From Variovorax saccharolyticus (GTDB lineage Bacteria > Pseudomonadota > Gammaproteobacteria > Burkholderiales > Burkholderiaceae_C), in contig NZ_JASZYT010000002.1 in NCBI RefSeq assembly GCF_030316765.1, forward strand, positions 186,001-250,000: DNA of 64,000 nt. Reading direction: 5' to 3'. Below are positions 43,761 through 51,955 of the stretch, piece by piece (position 1 is the stretch's first letter; every line of letters begins with the position of its first letter). Under the pieces are notes generated by a model, which was given only the letters and a program-made list of their open reading frames with translations, was not told where the DNA came from and did no database searches. The translations under genes and the position numbers were made by a program.

Positions 43761-45035
43761 ATGAGCTCCGAACTCTCCTACGTCCACCCGACCGCCAACA
43801 GCCCGTGGGGCACCTACCTGTCCCAAGTGGATCGCGTCGTCCCCTACCTCGGTGGACTGGCCCGCTGGGCCGAGACCCTCAAGCGCCCGAAGCGGGCGCT
43901 GATCGTCGACGTGCCGATCGAGATGGACGACGGCTCGATCGCCCACTTCGAGGGCTACCGGGTGCAGCACAACATGTCGCGCGGCCCGGGCAAGGGCGGC
44001 GTGCGCTTCCACCCCGACGTCACGCTCGAGGAAGTGATGGCGCTGTCGGCCTGGATGACGGTCAAGACGGCCGCGGTCAACCTGCCCTACGGCGGCGCCA
44101 AGGGCGGCATCCGGGTCGACCCGAAGAAGCTGTCGCTGAAGGAGCTGGAAAAGGTCACGCGCCGCTACACCAGCGAGATCGGCATCATCATCGGCCCGCA
44201 CACCGACATCCCGGCCCCCGACGTCAACACCAACGCCCAGATCATGGCCTGGATGATGGACACCTACTCGATGAACGTCGGCGGCACCGCCACCGGCGTC
44301 GTCACCGGCAAGCCGCTGCACCTGGGCGGCTCGCTGGGCCGGGTCAAGGCCACCGGCCGCGGCGTCTTCGTGACCGGCCGCGAGGCGGCGCGCCGGCTCG
44401 GGCTCGACCTGCGCGGCGCCCGCATCGCGGTGCAGGGCTTCGGCAACGTGGGCTCGGTGGCGGCCGAGCTGTTCGCCGAGGCCGGCGCAAAAATCGTCGC
44501 GGTGCAGGACCACACCGGCACCATCCTCAACGAGAACGGGCTCGACCTCGCAGGGCTGGTGCCGGCCTCGCGCACGCCGGGCGGCGCCGTGAGCTTCAAG
44601 GGCGGCGACGTGGTGCCCAACGAGCAGTTCTGGGACGTCGCCTGCGACATCCTGATCCCGGCCGCGCTCGAAGGCCAGATCACGGCCGAACGGGCCCAGA
44701 AGACCAAGGCCAAGCTGGTGCTAGAGGGCGCCAACGGCCCCACGGTGCCGACCGCCGACGACATCCTGGCCGAACGCGGCGTGCTGGTGGTGCCCGACGT
44801 GATCTGCAACGCCGGCGGCGTGACGGTCAGCTACTTCGAGTGGGTGCAGGACTTCTCGTCCTTCTTCTGGGACGAGGACGAGATCAACGTGCGCCTGGAC
44901 CGCATCATGATGAACGCGCTCAACAACATCTGGGACACCGCCGACAAGCACAAGATCACGCTGCGCACCGCCACCTACGCGGTGGCCTGCGAGCGGATCC
45001 TGATGGCTCGCCAGGAGCGCGGCCTGTACCCGTGA
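43761..45035 (+). CDS. gdhA: Glutamate dehydrogenase (Glu/Leu/Phe/Val family)
   Basis: 424 residues. [20 protein letters not shown], the catalytic Lys region [26 protein letters not shown] and the dinucleotide loop VQGFGNVGS are diagnostic. It converts glutamate to 2-oxoglutarate and ammonia, the step after PutA, and the genes are 84 bases apart on one strand. The ATG at 43761 was chosen over an in-frame codon 33 bases upstream because it follows an AAGGA site. The stop overlaps the next start (GTGA). Confidence 0.93.
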   Translation: MSSELSYVHPTANSPWGTYLSQVDRVVPYLGGLARWAETLKRPKRALIVDVPIEMDDGSIAHFEGYRVQHNMSRGPGKGGVRFHPDVTLEEVMALSAWMTVKTAAVNLPYGGAKGGIRVDPKKLSLKELEKVTRRYTSEIGIIIGPHTDIPAPDVNTNAQIMAWMMDTYSMNVGGTATGVVTGKPLHLGGSLGRVKATGRGVFVTGREAARRLGLDLRGARIAVQGFGNVGSVAAELFAEAGAKIVAVQDHTGTILNENGLDLAGLVPASRTPGGAVSFKGGDVVPNEQFWDVACDILIPAALEGQITAERAQKTKAKLVLEGANGPTVPTADDILAERGVLVVPDVICNAGGVTVSYFEWVQDFSSFFWDEDEINVRLDRIMMNALNNIWDTADKHKITLRTATYAVACERILMARQERGLYP

Positions 45036-45658
45036 TCCGGCTGCCCGCCGCCGACCTGGCGCGTGTCGAGTCGCTGCTGGCCCGTGGCGGGCGGCGGCTG
45101 CTCGGGCTGGTCGGCGCGCCGGGTTCCGGCAAGTCGACCGTGGCGCAGGCGCTGCTCGAGGCCTTTCCCGATCGCGCCCAGGTGGTGCCGATGGATGGCT
45201 TCCACCTGGCCGGCACCGAACTCGAGCGGCTGGGCCGGGCCGATCGCAAGGGCGCGCCCGACACCTTCGACAGCGCCGGCTACGTGGCGCTGCTGCATCG
45301 CCTTCGGACCCAGCCGGCCGGCGAGGTCGTCTATGCGCCCGAGTTCCGCCGCGAGATCGAGGAGCCGGTCGCCGGCGCGATCGCGGTGCGGCCCGACACC
45401 CCGCTGGTCATCACCGAAGGCAACTACCTGCTGCTGGACGACGGCCACTGGGCCGGTGCGGCACCGCTGCTCGACGAGGTCTGGTACGTGGAGGTCGACG
45501 ACACGCTGCGCCTGGAGCGCCTGCTGAGCCGGCACCAGCAGTTCGGCCGCAGCCGCGAGGCGGCGCTGGCCTGGGTGGCGCGGACCGACGAGCCCAATGC
45601 GCGGCGGATCGCCGCCACGCGCGGCCGGGCGCATCACCTGCTGCGCCTGGACGCCTGA
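45032..45658 (+). CDS. P-loop nucleoside/sugar kinase-like protein
   Basis: 208 residues, GTG start overlapping the gdh stop by four bases. Walker [10 protein letters not shown] near residue 28, [34 protein letters not shown], then [12 protein letters not shown] and [16 protein letters not shown]. This is the phosphoribulokinase/uridine-kinase-like group often named nucleoside/nucleotide kinase (YggC/FrcK). Substrate unknown; coupling to gdh suggests shared expression rather than a known shared pathway. Confidence 0.8.
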   Translation: MIRLPAADLARVESLLARGGRRLLGLVGAPGSGKSTVAQALLEAFPDRAQVVPMDGFHLAGTELERLGRADRKGAPDTFDSAGYVALLHRLRTQPAGEVVYAPEFRREIEEPVAGAIAVRPDTPLVITEGNYLLLDDGHWAGAAPLLDEVWYVEVDDTLRLERLLSRHQQFGRSREAALAWVARTDEPNARRIAATRGRAHHLLRLDA

Positions 45659-45746
45659 ACCGGGGAACGCCGGCGCATCCCTGATGTCAAAGCTGGGCCG
45701 CGCCCCCGCGGCTTGCTAGCATTCCGCCTCCGCTTCCGCCACCCAG

Positions 45747-46412
45747 ATGCACTCCATGCGCCTTCCGTCCTGCCGCGCAGTTGCCACCGTGCTGCTGCTC
45801 TCGTCCCTGCTCGCCGGCTGCAGCCTGACCGCGCCGCGCCGCGTGTCCTACGAGCCGGAAGAGTTCGATTCCACCACCACCCACACGCGCAGCTATGCCG
45901 CCAACGAGGCCCAGACCTGCGAGGCGGCGCGGCGCGCCCTTCTGAGCCAGGGCTACATGGTGACCGCGGCCAATGCCGACCTGGTGACCGGCCGCAAGAG
46001 CTTCCAGCCGGCCGCCGAGGTGCACGTGGAGGTGGAGTTCAGGGTCGTCTGCGCGCGCGAGGGCAATGGCCGCGACGGCGCCCGCAGCACCATCGCCTTC
46101 GCCAGCGCGCTGCAGGATCGCTACGGCATCAAGAAGGTCAACAACTCGGCCACCGTCGGCGTCGGCGCGATCGGCTCGCTGTCGCTGCCCTTCAGCTCCA
46201 GCGACGATGCGCTGGTCAAGGTGGCGAGCGAAACCCTGACCGACGAGCGCTTCTACGACCGCTTCTTCTCGCTGATCGACCGTTTCCTGCCGGCCTCGGC
46301 CGAGGGCAAGCCGGCCGAAGCCAAGCCGGCCGAGGCCTCGCCGGTGGTCACGCCCCGGCCGCTGATCGAGGCGCCGCTGACGCCGGTGCCGCTGTCGCCT
46401 TCGCGCGGCTGA
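45747..46412 (+). CDS. DUF2242 lipoprotein
   Basis: 221 residues. Signal peptide and lipobox SSLLAGC (Cys near 25). The body contains TCEAARRALLSQGYMVTAANADLVTGRKSFQP and VNNSATVGVGAIGSLSLPFSSSDDALVKVASETL, the DUF2242 pattern as I recall it. The last 45 residues are Pro/Ala-rich. Envelope location expected; function unknown. It converges on a response regulator gene with a six-base gap. Confidence 0.78.
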   Translation: MHSMRLPSCRAVATVLLLSSLLAGCSLTAPRRVSYEPEEFDSTTTHTRSYAANEAQTCEAARRALLSQGYMVTAANADLVTGRKSFQPAAEVHVEVEFRVVCAREGNGRDGARSTIAFASALQDRYGIKKVNNSATVGVGAIGSLSLPFSSSDDALVKVASETLTDERFYDRFFSLIDRFLPASAEGKPAEAKPAEASPVVTPRPLIEAPLTPVPLSPSRG

Positions 46413-46418
46413 GCGGCT

Positions 46419-46817
46419 TCAGGCGGGCAGTCCGGAGCGGGTCCGGGCCAGGGCGGCTTCGAGTTGTTCGACGCTGAAGGGCTTCTGCAGCCACACCGCA
46501 TTCGGGATCGGCGTCGGCGGTGCCGGCCGCCCGGTGGCGAAGATGACGTCGAGCTTGTCGAGCCGGTGGCGGGTGCGGAGGATGTCGGCCAGGTCCAGGC
46601 CGGACAACGCGGGCAGGCCGACGTCGGTCATCAGGACGTCGAAGGCCTTGTCATAGAAGCGGTCCTTGGCGCTCTCGGCGCTGCGCACCCCGGTCGCCCA
46701 GTGCCCCAGCAGCTGCAGCATCTCGACCGTGGCCGCCAAGGTGTCGGCATCGTCTTCCACCACGAGCACGCGCAGGCCTCTGGCGTGTTCCTCTGTCGTT
46801 GGTCCGTTGATTGGCAT
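46419..46817 (-). CDS. Receiver-only response regulator (CheY-like)
   Basis: 132 residues consisting of one receiver domain: acidic pair in VLVVEDDADTL, phospho-acceptor Asp in VLMTDVGLPALSGLDL, the Thr switch in FATGRPAPP and Lys in LQKPFSVEQLEAAL. No output domain and no histidine kinase is adjacent, so it is an orphan that may act by protein contact. The ATG at 46817 was chosen; an in-frame codon 24 bases upstream adds no domain sequence. Confidence 0.87.
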   Translation of the reverse strand: MPINGPTTEEHARGLRVLVVEDDADTLAATVEMLQLLGHWATGVRSAESAKDRFYDKAFDVLMTDVGLPALSGLDLADILRTRHRLDKLDVIFATGRPAPPTPIPNAVWLQKPFSVEQLEAALARTRSGLPA

Positions 46818-46923
46818 CGTCGTGTCTTGGGCTGGGAGCACGACTCTAGCGGCGCCCAGGCCGCGCGTCCTTCCGCGAACTCGCCTTTACGCGTAGGAAA
46901 GCGGCTCGAAGCGCGCCCTGCCC

Positions 46924-47151
46924 TCAGAGTGCGACCGCACGGGCCGCGTAGGCCGGCAGGCCGTTCAGTCCGCAGAGGCGCTGGAGCACGCCGTAGCCCT
47001 GTGCCAGGGCCGCCGAGTAGGTCGCGAACGAACGCTCGGCGCGGTGCAGGGGCTCGAAGCGGCCGTCGCGCCGGACGTCTTCGTGGATCACCCAGAAATA
47101 CGATCCATCCGCCGGTTGCTCCACCAGCAGTCCAATCTTGCGCACGCCCAT
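46924..47151 (-). CDS. Small conserved-looking protein, unknown
   Basis: 75 residues from an ATG preceded by GAGAAG. Sequence such as RKIGLLVEQPADGSYFWVIHEDVRRDG and FATYSAALAQGYGVLQRL looks like a compact alpha/beta protein with no signal or membrane segment. A TTG 18 bases upstream could also be the start. I do not recognise the family. It lies alone between the receiver protein and arginase. Confidence 0.5.
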   Translation of the reverse strand: MGVRKIGLLVEQPADGSYFWVIHEDVRRDGRFEPLHRAERSFATYSAALAQGYGVLQRLCGLNGLPAYAARAVAL

Positions 47152-47230
47152 CTTGCTTCTCGGTATCAAAAAAGAATACTTAAGAATGTAGTTCCAGGGT
47201 GCGGATTCGCCGCGGGAGAAAAGTCACGGA

Positions 47231-47252
47231 GCGCCGCTTTTTGCGGCGGCGC
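47231..47252 (-). terminator. Weak terminator after arginase
   Basis: A seven-base perfect GC stem (GCGCCGC arms, A-rich loop) lies seven bases after the arginase stop; downstream on the minus strand is a short ACTTTTCT tract. Efficiency is uncertain. Confidence 0.4.
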
Positions 47253-47258
47253 ATCGCC

Positions 47259-48170
47259 TCAGCGCACCAGCGTCGACTTGCCGAACAGGCTTTCGATCAG
47301 TTCGACCGCGATTTCCGCGGTCCGGTTGCGCACGTCGAGCGCCGGGTTGAGCTCGACCACGTCGAGCGAGCCCAGTCGCCCGGTATCGGCGATCATTTCC
47401 ATGCACAGCTGCATCTCGCGCCAGGTCGGGCCGCCGCGCACGCCGGTGCCGACGCCCGGCGCGTAGTCCGGGTCGAGGCAGTCGAGGTCGAAGCTCACGT
47501 GCAGGTGGGTGTCGTCGTCGACGTCCTGCAGCGCCTCGGTCATCGTGGTGCGCATGCCGTGCTCGTCGATGTGGCGCATGTCGAAGACGCCGAGGCCGAG
47601 CGAGCGGATCGCCGACTTCTCCTCGGCATCGACGCTGCGGATGCCGAGGAAGCGGATCGCGTCGTGCGCCAGCGCGGCCGGCTCGCCGCTCCAGCCGGTG
47701 AGTGCCGCCGGCCCATGGCCCAGCAGGCACGAGACCGGCATGCCGTGCATGTTGCCGCTCGGGCTGGTGGTCTCGGTGTTGACGTCGGTATGGGCGTCGA
47801 GCCACAGCACCCGCAGCTTCTGCCGCCGCTGACGCACGTGGCGTGCGATCGCGCTGATCGAGCCGACCGCGATGCAGTGGTCGCCGCCCAGCAGCACCGG
47901 GAGCTGGCCGGCTTCCAGCGCCTGGTCGACCGCGTCATGGACCAGCCGGTTCCAGGCGATCACTTCGGGCAGGTGGTGCAGCCCTTCGGCCGGCACCTCC
48001 CAGGGCGTGCCCGGGCCAGCCAGGTTGCCGCCGTCGACGACCTCGAAGCCCAGCCCGGCCAGCGTGTTGGCGAGCCCCGCCACCCGCAAGGCGTCGGGGC
48101 CCATGCCGGCGCCTCGGGTGCTGGCGCCGATGTCGGTCGGCGCGCCGATCAGTCGAAGGGTGCGGGTCAT
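47259..48170 (-). CDS. rocF: Arginase
   Basis: 303 residues. All manganese-binding motifs are intact: GGDHCIAVG near residue 95, LDAHTDVNTETTSPSGNMHG near 124, and SFDLDCLDPDYAPGVGT near 227. The enzyme hydrolyses arginine to ornithine and urea. It is co-oriented with and 84 bases downstream of a solute-binding protein, which suggests import of an amino acid, and it stands two kilobases from glutamate metabolism genes. Confidence 0.93.
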   Translation of the reverse strand: MTRTLRLIGAPTDIGASTRGAGMGPDALRVAGLANTLAGLGFEVVDGGNLAGPGTPWEVPAEGLHHLPEVIAWNRLVHDAVDQALEAGQLPVLLGGDHCIAVGSISAIARHVRQRRQKLRVLWLDAHTDVNTETTSPSGNMHGMPVSCLLGHGPAALTGWSGEPAALAHDAIRFLGIRSVDAEEKSAIRSLGLGVFDMRHIDEHGMRTTMTEALQDVDDDTHLHVSFDLDCLDPDYAPGVGTGVRGGPTWREMQLCMEMIADTGRLGSLDVVELNPALDVRNRTAEIAVELIESLFGKSTLVR

Positions 48171-48254
48171 GCGCGGCTCTCCTGTTGCACGGATCAGCCG
48201 CTACGGTAGCGCACGCCCATGACAAAGAGCAACCCGAACGAAGTTCCGGCGGGC

Positions 48255-49502
48255 TCAGGGGCGCTGCATCTTGCAGTCGGTGCCTTGCGCGAGTTCGTTG
48301 CCGCTGTAGATCGCATCGGTGCGGAAGCCGTAGTTGGTGCCTTCCCAGCCGACCTTGACCGCCTTGCCGTCGACCGGCGCGATCGTGTTGACCACCTGCG
48401 GCAGCAGCAGCTGGTGGTCTTCGGCGCGCATGCGCACCGGGCCGACCACCGACTCGAAGCTCAGGTCTTCCATCGCCAGCGCCACCTTGGCGGTGTCGGT
48501 GCTGCCGGCCTTGTTGATCGCTGCGGCCAGCAGCCGTGGCGTCATCTCGATGCGGGGCGCCAGGAAGTCCTTGCCGGTCCTGGCCTTGTAGCTCTTGGCG
48601 AGGGCGTCGACCTTGGGCGAATCGGCCTGGCCCGGATGCCACTCGGCGACCCAGGTGAGCTGGCCGAGCCTGGCCTGCGACACGGCCAGCACCGTGCCCG
48701 GCACCGAGCCCGCGCTGTGGTTGTAGTAGTGCAGGTCGTATCCGGCATCGCCCGCCGCCTTGAGCAGCAGGGTCATGTCCTGGCCCCAGTTGCCGGTGAT
48801 CACCGAATCGGCGCCCGACTGCTTGATGTTGGCGAGATAGGGTGCGAAATCCTTGACGCGGCCGATCGGGTGCAGCGTCTCGCCGACGAACTGGACGTCG
48901 GGGCGCGCCAGTCCGACCAGCTGGCGGCCGTAGCCGGCCCATTGCTTGCCATGCGCGTAGTCCTGGTTCAACAGGTAGACCTTCTTGACCTCGGGCGTCT
49001 TCTTGATGGTGTTGGCGATCGCCTTCATCTTCATCGCGGTGTTGGCGTCGGTCTGGAAGTGCCAGAAGCTGCAGGACTTGCCCGTGAGCTCGGGGTCGAT
49101 CGAGGAATGGTTGAGCACCAGCAGCTCCTTGCCGGGATTGCGCTGGTTCCAGCGGTTGACCGCCTGCACCAGCGCGCTCACCACCGAGGAGCCCGAGCCG
49201 CCCGTGACGATGGCGCGCGCCCCCTGGTCGATGGCCGCCTGCAGCGCGCTCTGGCTCTCCTGCGCCGACAGCTTGCTGTCGAACTGCAGCAGCTGCAGCC
49301 TGGTACCCCCGAGCACGCCGCCCTTGGCGTTGATGTCCTCGATCGCGTACTGCGTGTGCGTGAGCATCAGCTCGCCGACATTGGCGAAGGGGCCGGAGAG
49401 CGGATCGATGTAGGCGATCTTGTAGGTCTGCTGGGCGTGGGTGGCGCCGGCGGCGAACAGCACCGCGGCCGCGACGGGCGCGAGCAGGCAGGGGAACTTC
49501 AT
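48255..49502 (-). CDS. ABC transporter substrate-binding protein (Leu/Ile/Val receptor family)
   Basis: 415 residues. Signal peptide (LFAAGATHA-Q) followed by a type I periplasmic-binding fold: KIAYIDPLSGPFANVGELML, VTGGSGSSVVSAL, VYLLNQDYAHGKQWAG and SGADSVITGNWGQDMTLLLKAAGDAG. No permease or ATPase genes are adjacent, so the receptor is an orphan that would borrow another transporter. Position between a TetR gene and arginase leaves the ligand open: an amino acid or an organic acid. Confidence 0.88.
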   Translation of the reverse strand: MKFPCLLAPVAAAVLFAAGATHAQQTYKIAYIDPLSGPFANVGELMLTHTQYAIEDINAKGGVLGGTRLQLLQFDSKLSAQESQSALQAAIDQGARAIVTGGSGSSVVSALVQAVNRWNQRNPGKELLVLNHSSIDPELTGKSCSFWHFQTDANTAMKMKAIANTIKKTPEVKKVYLLNQDYAHGKQWAGYGRQLVGLARPDVQFVGETLHPIGRVKDFAPYLANIKQSGADSVITGNWGQDMTLLLKAAGDAGYDLHYYNHSAGSVPGTVLAVSQARLGQLTWVAEWHPGQADSPKVDALAKSYKARTGKDFLAPRIEMTPRLLAAAINKAGSTDTAKVALAMEDLSFESVVGPVRMRAEDHQLLLPQVVNTIAPVDGKAVKVGWEGTNYGFRTDAIYSGNELAQGTDCKMQRP

Positions 49503-49542
49503 GGACGGTCTCCGTGGTTTGGAAGAGGGGAAGGCGCTTCTG

Positions 49543-50235
49543 TCAGGGCGCGCGCTCGCGCAGCCCGAGCACTCGCCATGCGAGCCGGCTGAGCTCGGCC
49601 GCCACCTCGTCGGGCGAGAGCCGGCCGTCGGGCCGGTACCAGCTGTAGAGGAAGCCGGGCAGGCTGAGCGCCGCGAAGGCGGTGATCTTGGTTTCGCCGA
49701 AGTCGAGGTCGCCGTCGCTGCGGGCCTGCTCCAGCAGTGGGAAGAGCTGGTCGTAGAAGTGATGGGCCAGCTTCTTCTGCGCCGCGATGTACTCCGGCCG
49801 GTAGACCTGCGGCTCCTTGTAGGCGAAGAAGGCGCAGGGGTGGTGCGCCACCGTCGCGCGGATCAAGCGCTCGATGCCTTCCTTGACCTTGTCGACCGCG
49901 CGGCGCGGGTCGCCGGCGGCGAAGTCCATGGCGGTGAAGCAGTCGACCGCGGGCCGCCAGGAGAGGGTTTCGAAGATCTCCTGCTTGTCGCGGAAGTAGT
50001 AGTAGACGAAGGGCTTCGTGACGTCGAGCGCGCGCACGATCTGCGCCATCGTGGTGTTGGCGTAGCCCTGCGCGGCGAACAGCTGCGCCGCCGCCTGCAG
50101 GATGCGCTCGCGCTGCACGTCGGTGCCGGCCGTGGCGGCGCGCTGCCGGCCGGTGCCCTGCGGCAGGTCGATGCGGGGAGAAGACGCATCCTCGCGCCCA
50201 GAGGGTTTGTGCGGTGTCGCCGAAGTTATACCCAT
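49543..50235 (-). CDS. TetR-family regulator next to acyl-CoA ligase
   Basis: 230 residues. DNA-binding part: VQRERILQAAAQLFAAQGYANTTMAQIVRALDVTKPFVYYYFRDKQEIF (from about residue 41), preceded by a disordered 38-residue lead. The ligand domain is helical and unclassified. It diverges from the acyl-CoA ligase gene and reads towards the solute receptor 40 bases downstream. The chosen ATG lies inside a perfect palindrome, so the true start could be slightly downstream. Confidence 0.85.
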   Translation of the reverse strand: MGITSATPHKPSGREDASSPRIDLPQGTGRQRAATAGTDVQRERILQAAAQLFAAQGYANTTMAQIVRALDVTKPFVYYYFRDKQEIFETLSWRPAVDCFTAMDFAAGDPRRAVDKVKEGIERLIRATVAHHPCAFFAYKEPQVYRPEYIAAQKKLAHHFYDQLFPLLEQARSDGDLDFGETKITAFAALSLPGFLYSWYRPDGRLSPDEVAAELSRLAWRVLGLRERAP

Positions 50236-50240
50236 GGGTA
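50229..50240. promoter_or_regulatory. Palindrome at the TetR/acyl-CoA ligase divergent promoter
   Basis: TACCCATGGGTA is perfectly self-complementary and covers the proposed TetR start codon, 71 bases before the ligase start. It is a candidate autoregulatory TetR operator. Confidence 0.45.
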
Positions 50241-50310
50241 GGATCTTGGTGCACCATGCCGGCATTGGCAAGCGCCCGAGTTCTATCGATAACCCTGAGA
50301 GACTGACGCC

Positions 50311-51951
50311 ATGGAGACAAGCACCGTCCGCGATCTTCGCGATCTTCGCGAGCTTCCCGACCGCCCGCAGCAGCCGCTGCACGAGTACCTGCGCCGGCAC
50401 GCCCGCGAACGCGCGGACAAGCCGGCCTGCCTCTGGTACGGCCACGCCCTGAGCTACGCCGAGCTCGACGCCGCCAGCGACGCCTTCGCGGCCCGGCTGC
50501 AGGCCCTCGGCGTGAAGAAGGGCCAGCCCGTCGTGCTGTTCCTCAACAACTGCCCGCAGTACCTGGTGGCGCACTTCGGCATCCAGAAGATCGGCGCCAT
50601 CGTCTGCCCGAGCGGGCCGCTCAACAAGGAGCACGAGCTGGCCTATCAGCTCGGCGACCTGCAGGCGCGCGTGATCGTCGCTGCCTCGTCGCTGCTGCCG
50701 GTGGTCGACAAGGTGCGTGCGCAGAGCGCGCTCGCGCATGTGTTCGTGGTGCACTACGCCGACCTGCTGCCGGCGGCGCCGGCGCTCGAGCTGCCTGCCG
50801 AACTGGCCGCGGCACAGCGCGAGCCGCGGGAAGTTCCCGCGGGCTGCGAGGACTTCCTGGCGGCGACGAGGAGCGGCGAGCGTCCGGCACCGGTCGACTT
50901 GTCGCTGGACGACGTGGCGCTGATGACGTACACCTCGGGCACCACGGGCCTGCCCAAGGGCGCGATGCTGAGCTACGGCAACGCACTCTTCAAGACCCGC
51001 GCGGCGGCCGACTGCAACGGCGTCACCGACAGCGACGTGCTGTTGTCGATCGCGCCGCTCTATCACATCGCGGGCATGCTGATGGGCGTCAACGTGCCGG
51101 TGCTCACGGGCGCCACCTCGGTGCTGCTGCATCGCTTCGATCCGCGCGCGGCGCTGCAGGCGATCGACCGCCACGCGGTCAGCTGGTGGTACAGCATCGC
51201 GCCGATGAACGTCGCCTGCATGCAGGTGCCGGACATCGCGGGCTTCGATCTCTCTAGCCTTCGCATGAACCCGGTCACCAGTTTCGGCATCGCCTTCACC
51301 GAGCCGCTGGCGCAGCAGTGGCGTGGCTTCGCGGCCCATTGCAGTTCCTTCGAGGCCGCCTACGGCCTCAGCGAAACCCACACCTGCGACACCTACACGC
51401 CGCACCATGCGCCCCGCTGGGGAACGCAGGGCATCGCGGTGCCGGGCGTCACCATCCGCATCGTCGACAGCGACACCGGCGAGGACAAGGCGGCAGGCGA
51501 AGTCGGCGAGATCGTGCTGCGCAGCGCGGGCTCGTTCAAGGGCTACTGGAACAAGCCCGAAGCCACCGCCGCGACCCTGCGCGACGGCTGGGTCCACACC
51601 GGCGACATGGGCAAGGTCGATGCCGACGGCTACCTCAGCTTCATCGGCCGCTTCAAGGAGATGATCAAGGTCTCGGGCTACAGCGTGTTTCCCGAGGAAG
51701 TCGAGACCATCCTGATCAAGCATCCGGCCGTGGCGCAGGCCGCGGTCATCGCCCGGCCCGACGCCGAGAAGGGCGAGGTGGTGAAGGCCTTCATCGTGCG
51801 CAAGCCCGGCGCCGAACTCGACGCCGACGCGCTGATCGCCTGGTCGCGCGACAACATGGCGAGCTACAAGGCGCCGCGCGCCGTGAGCTTCATCGACGCG
51901 CTGCCGACCACCGGTGCCGGCAAGGTGCTTCGCCGACTGCTGAAAGACTGA
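50311..51951 (+). CDS. Acyl-CoA ligase (AMP-forming)
   Basis: 546 residues. AMP-binding motif YTSGTTGLPKGAM near residue 209, adenylate motif YGLSETHTCDT, and the C-terminal hinge and lysine-bearing segments GDMGKVDADGYLSFIGRFKEMIKVSGYSVFPEEVE and PTTGAGKVLRR. It activates a carboxylic acid to its CoA thioester. The gene ends four bases before the single-chain acyl-CoA carboxylase, so the product is probably carboxylated next. Chain length and structure of the acid are unknown. Confidence 0.9.
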   Translation: METSTVRDLRDLRELPDRPQQPLHEYLRRHARERADKPACLWYGHALSYAELDAASDAFAARLQALGVKKGQPVVLFLNNCPQYLVAHFGIQKIGAIVCPSGPLNKEHELAYQLGDLQARVIVAASSLLPVVDKVRAQSALAHVFVVHYADLLPAAPALELPAELAAAQREPREVPAGCEDFLAATRSGERPAPVDLSLDDVALMTYTSGTTGLPKGAMLSYGNALFKTRAAADCNGVTDSDVLLSIAPLYHIAGMLMGVNVPVLTGATSVLLHRFDPRAALQAIDRHAVSWWYSIAPMNVACMQVPDIAGFDLSSLRMNPVTSFGIAFTEPLAQQWRGFAAHCSSFEAAYGLSETHTCDTYTPHHAPRWGTQGIAVPGVTIRIVDSDTGEDKAAGEVGEIVLRSAGSFKGYWNKPEATAATLRDGWVHTGDMGKVDADGYLSFIGRFKEMIKVSGYSVFPEEVETILIKHPAVAQAAVIARPDAEKGEVVKAFIVRKPGAELDADALIAWSRDNMASYKAPRAVSFIDALPTTGAGKVLRRLLKD

Positions 51952-51955
51952 TCCG

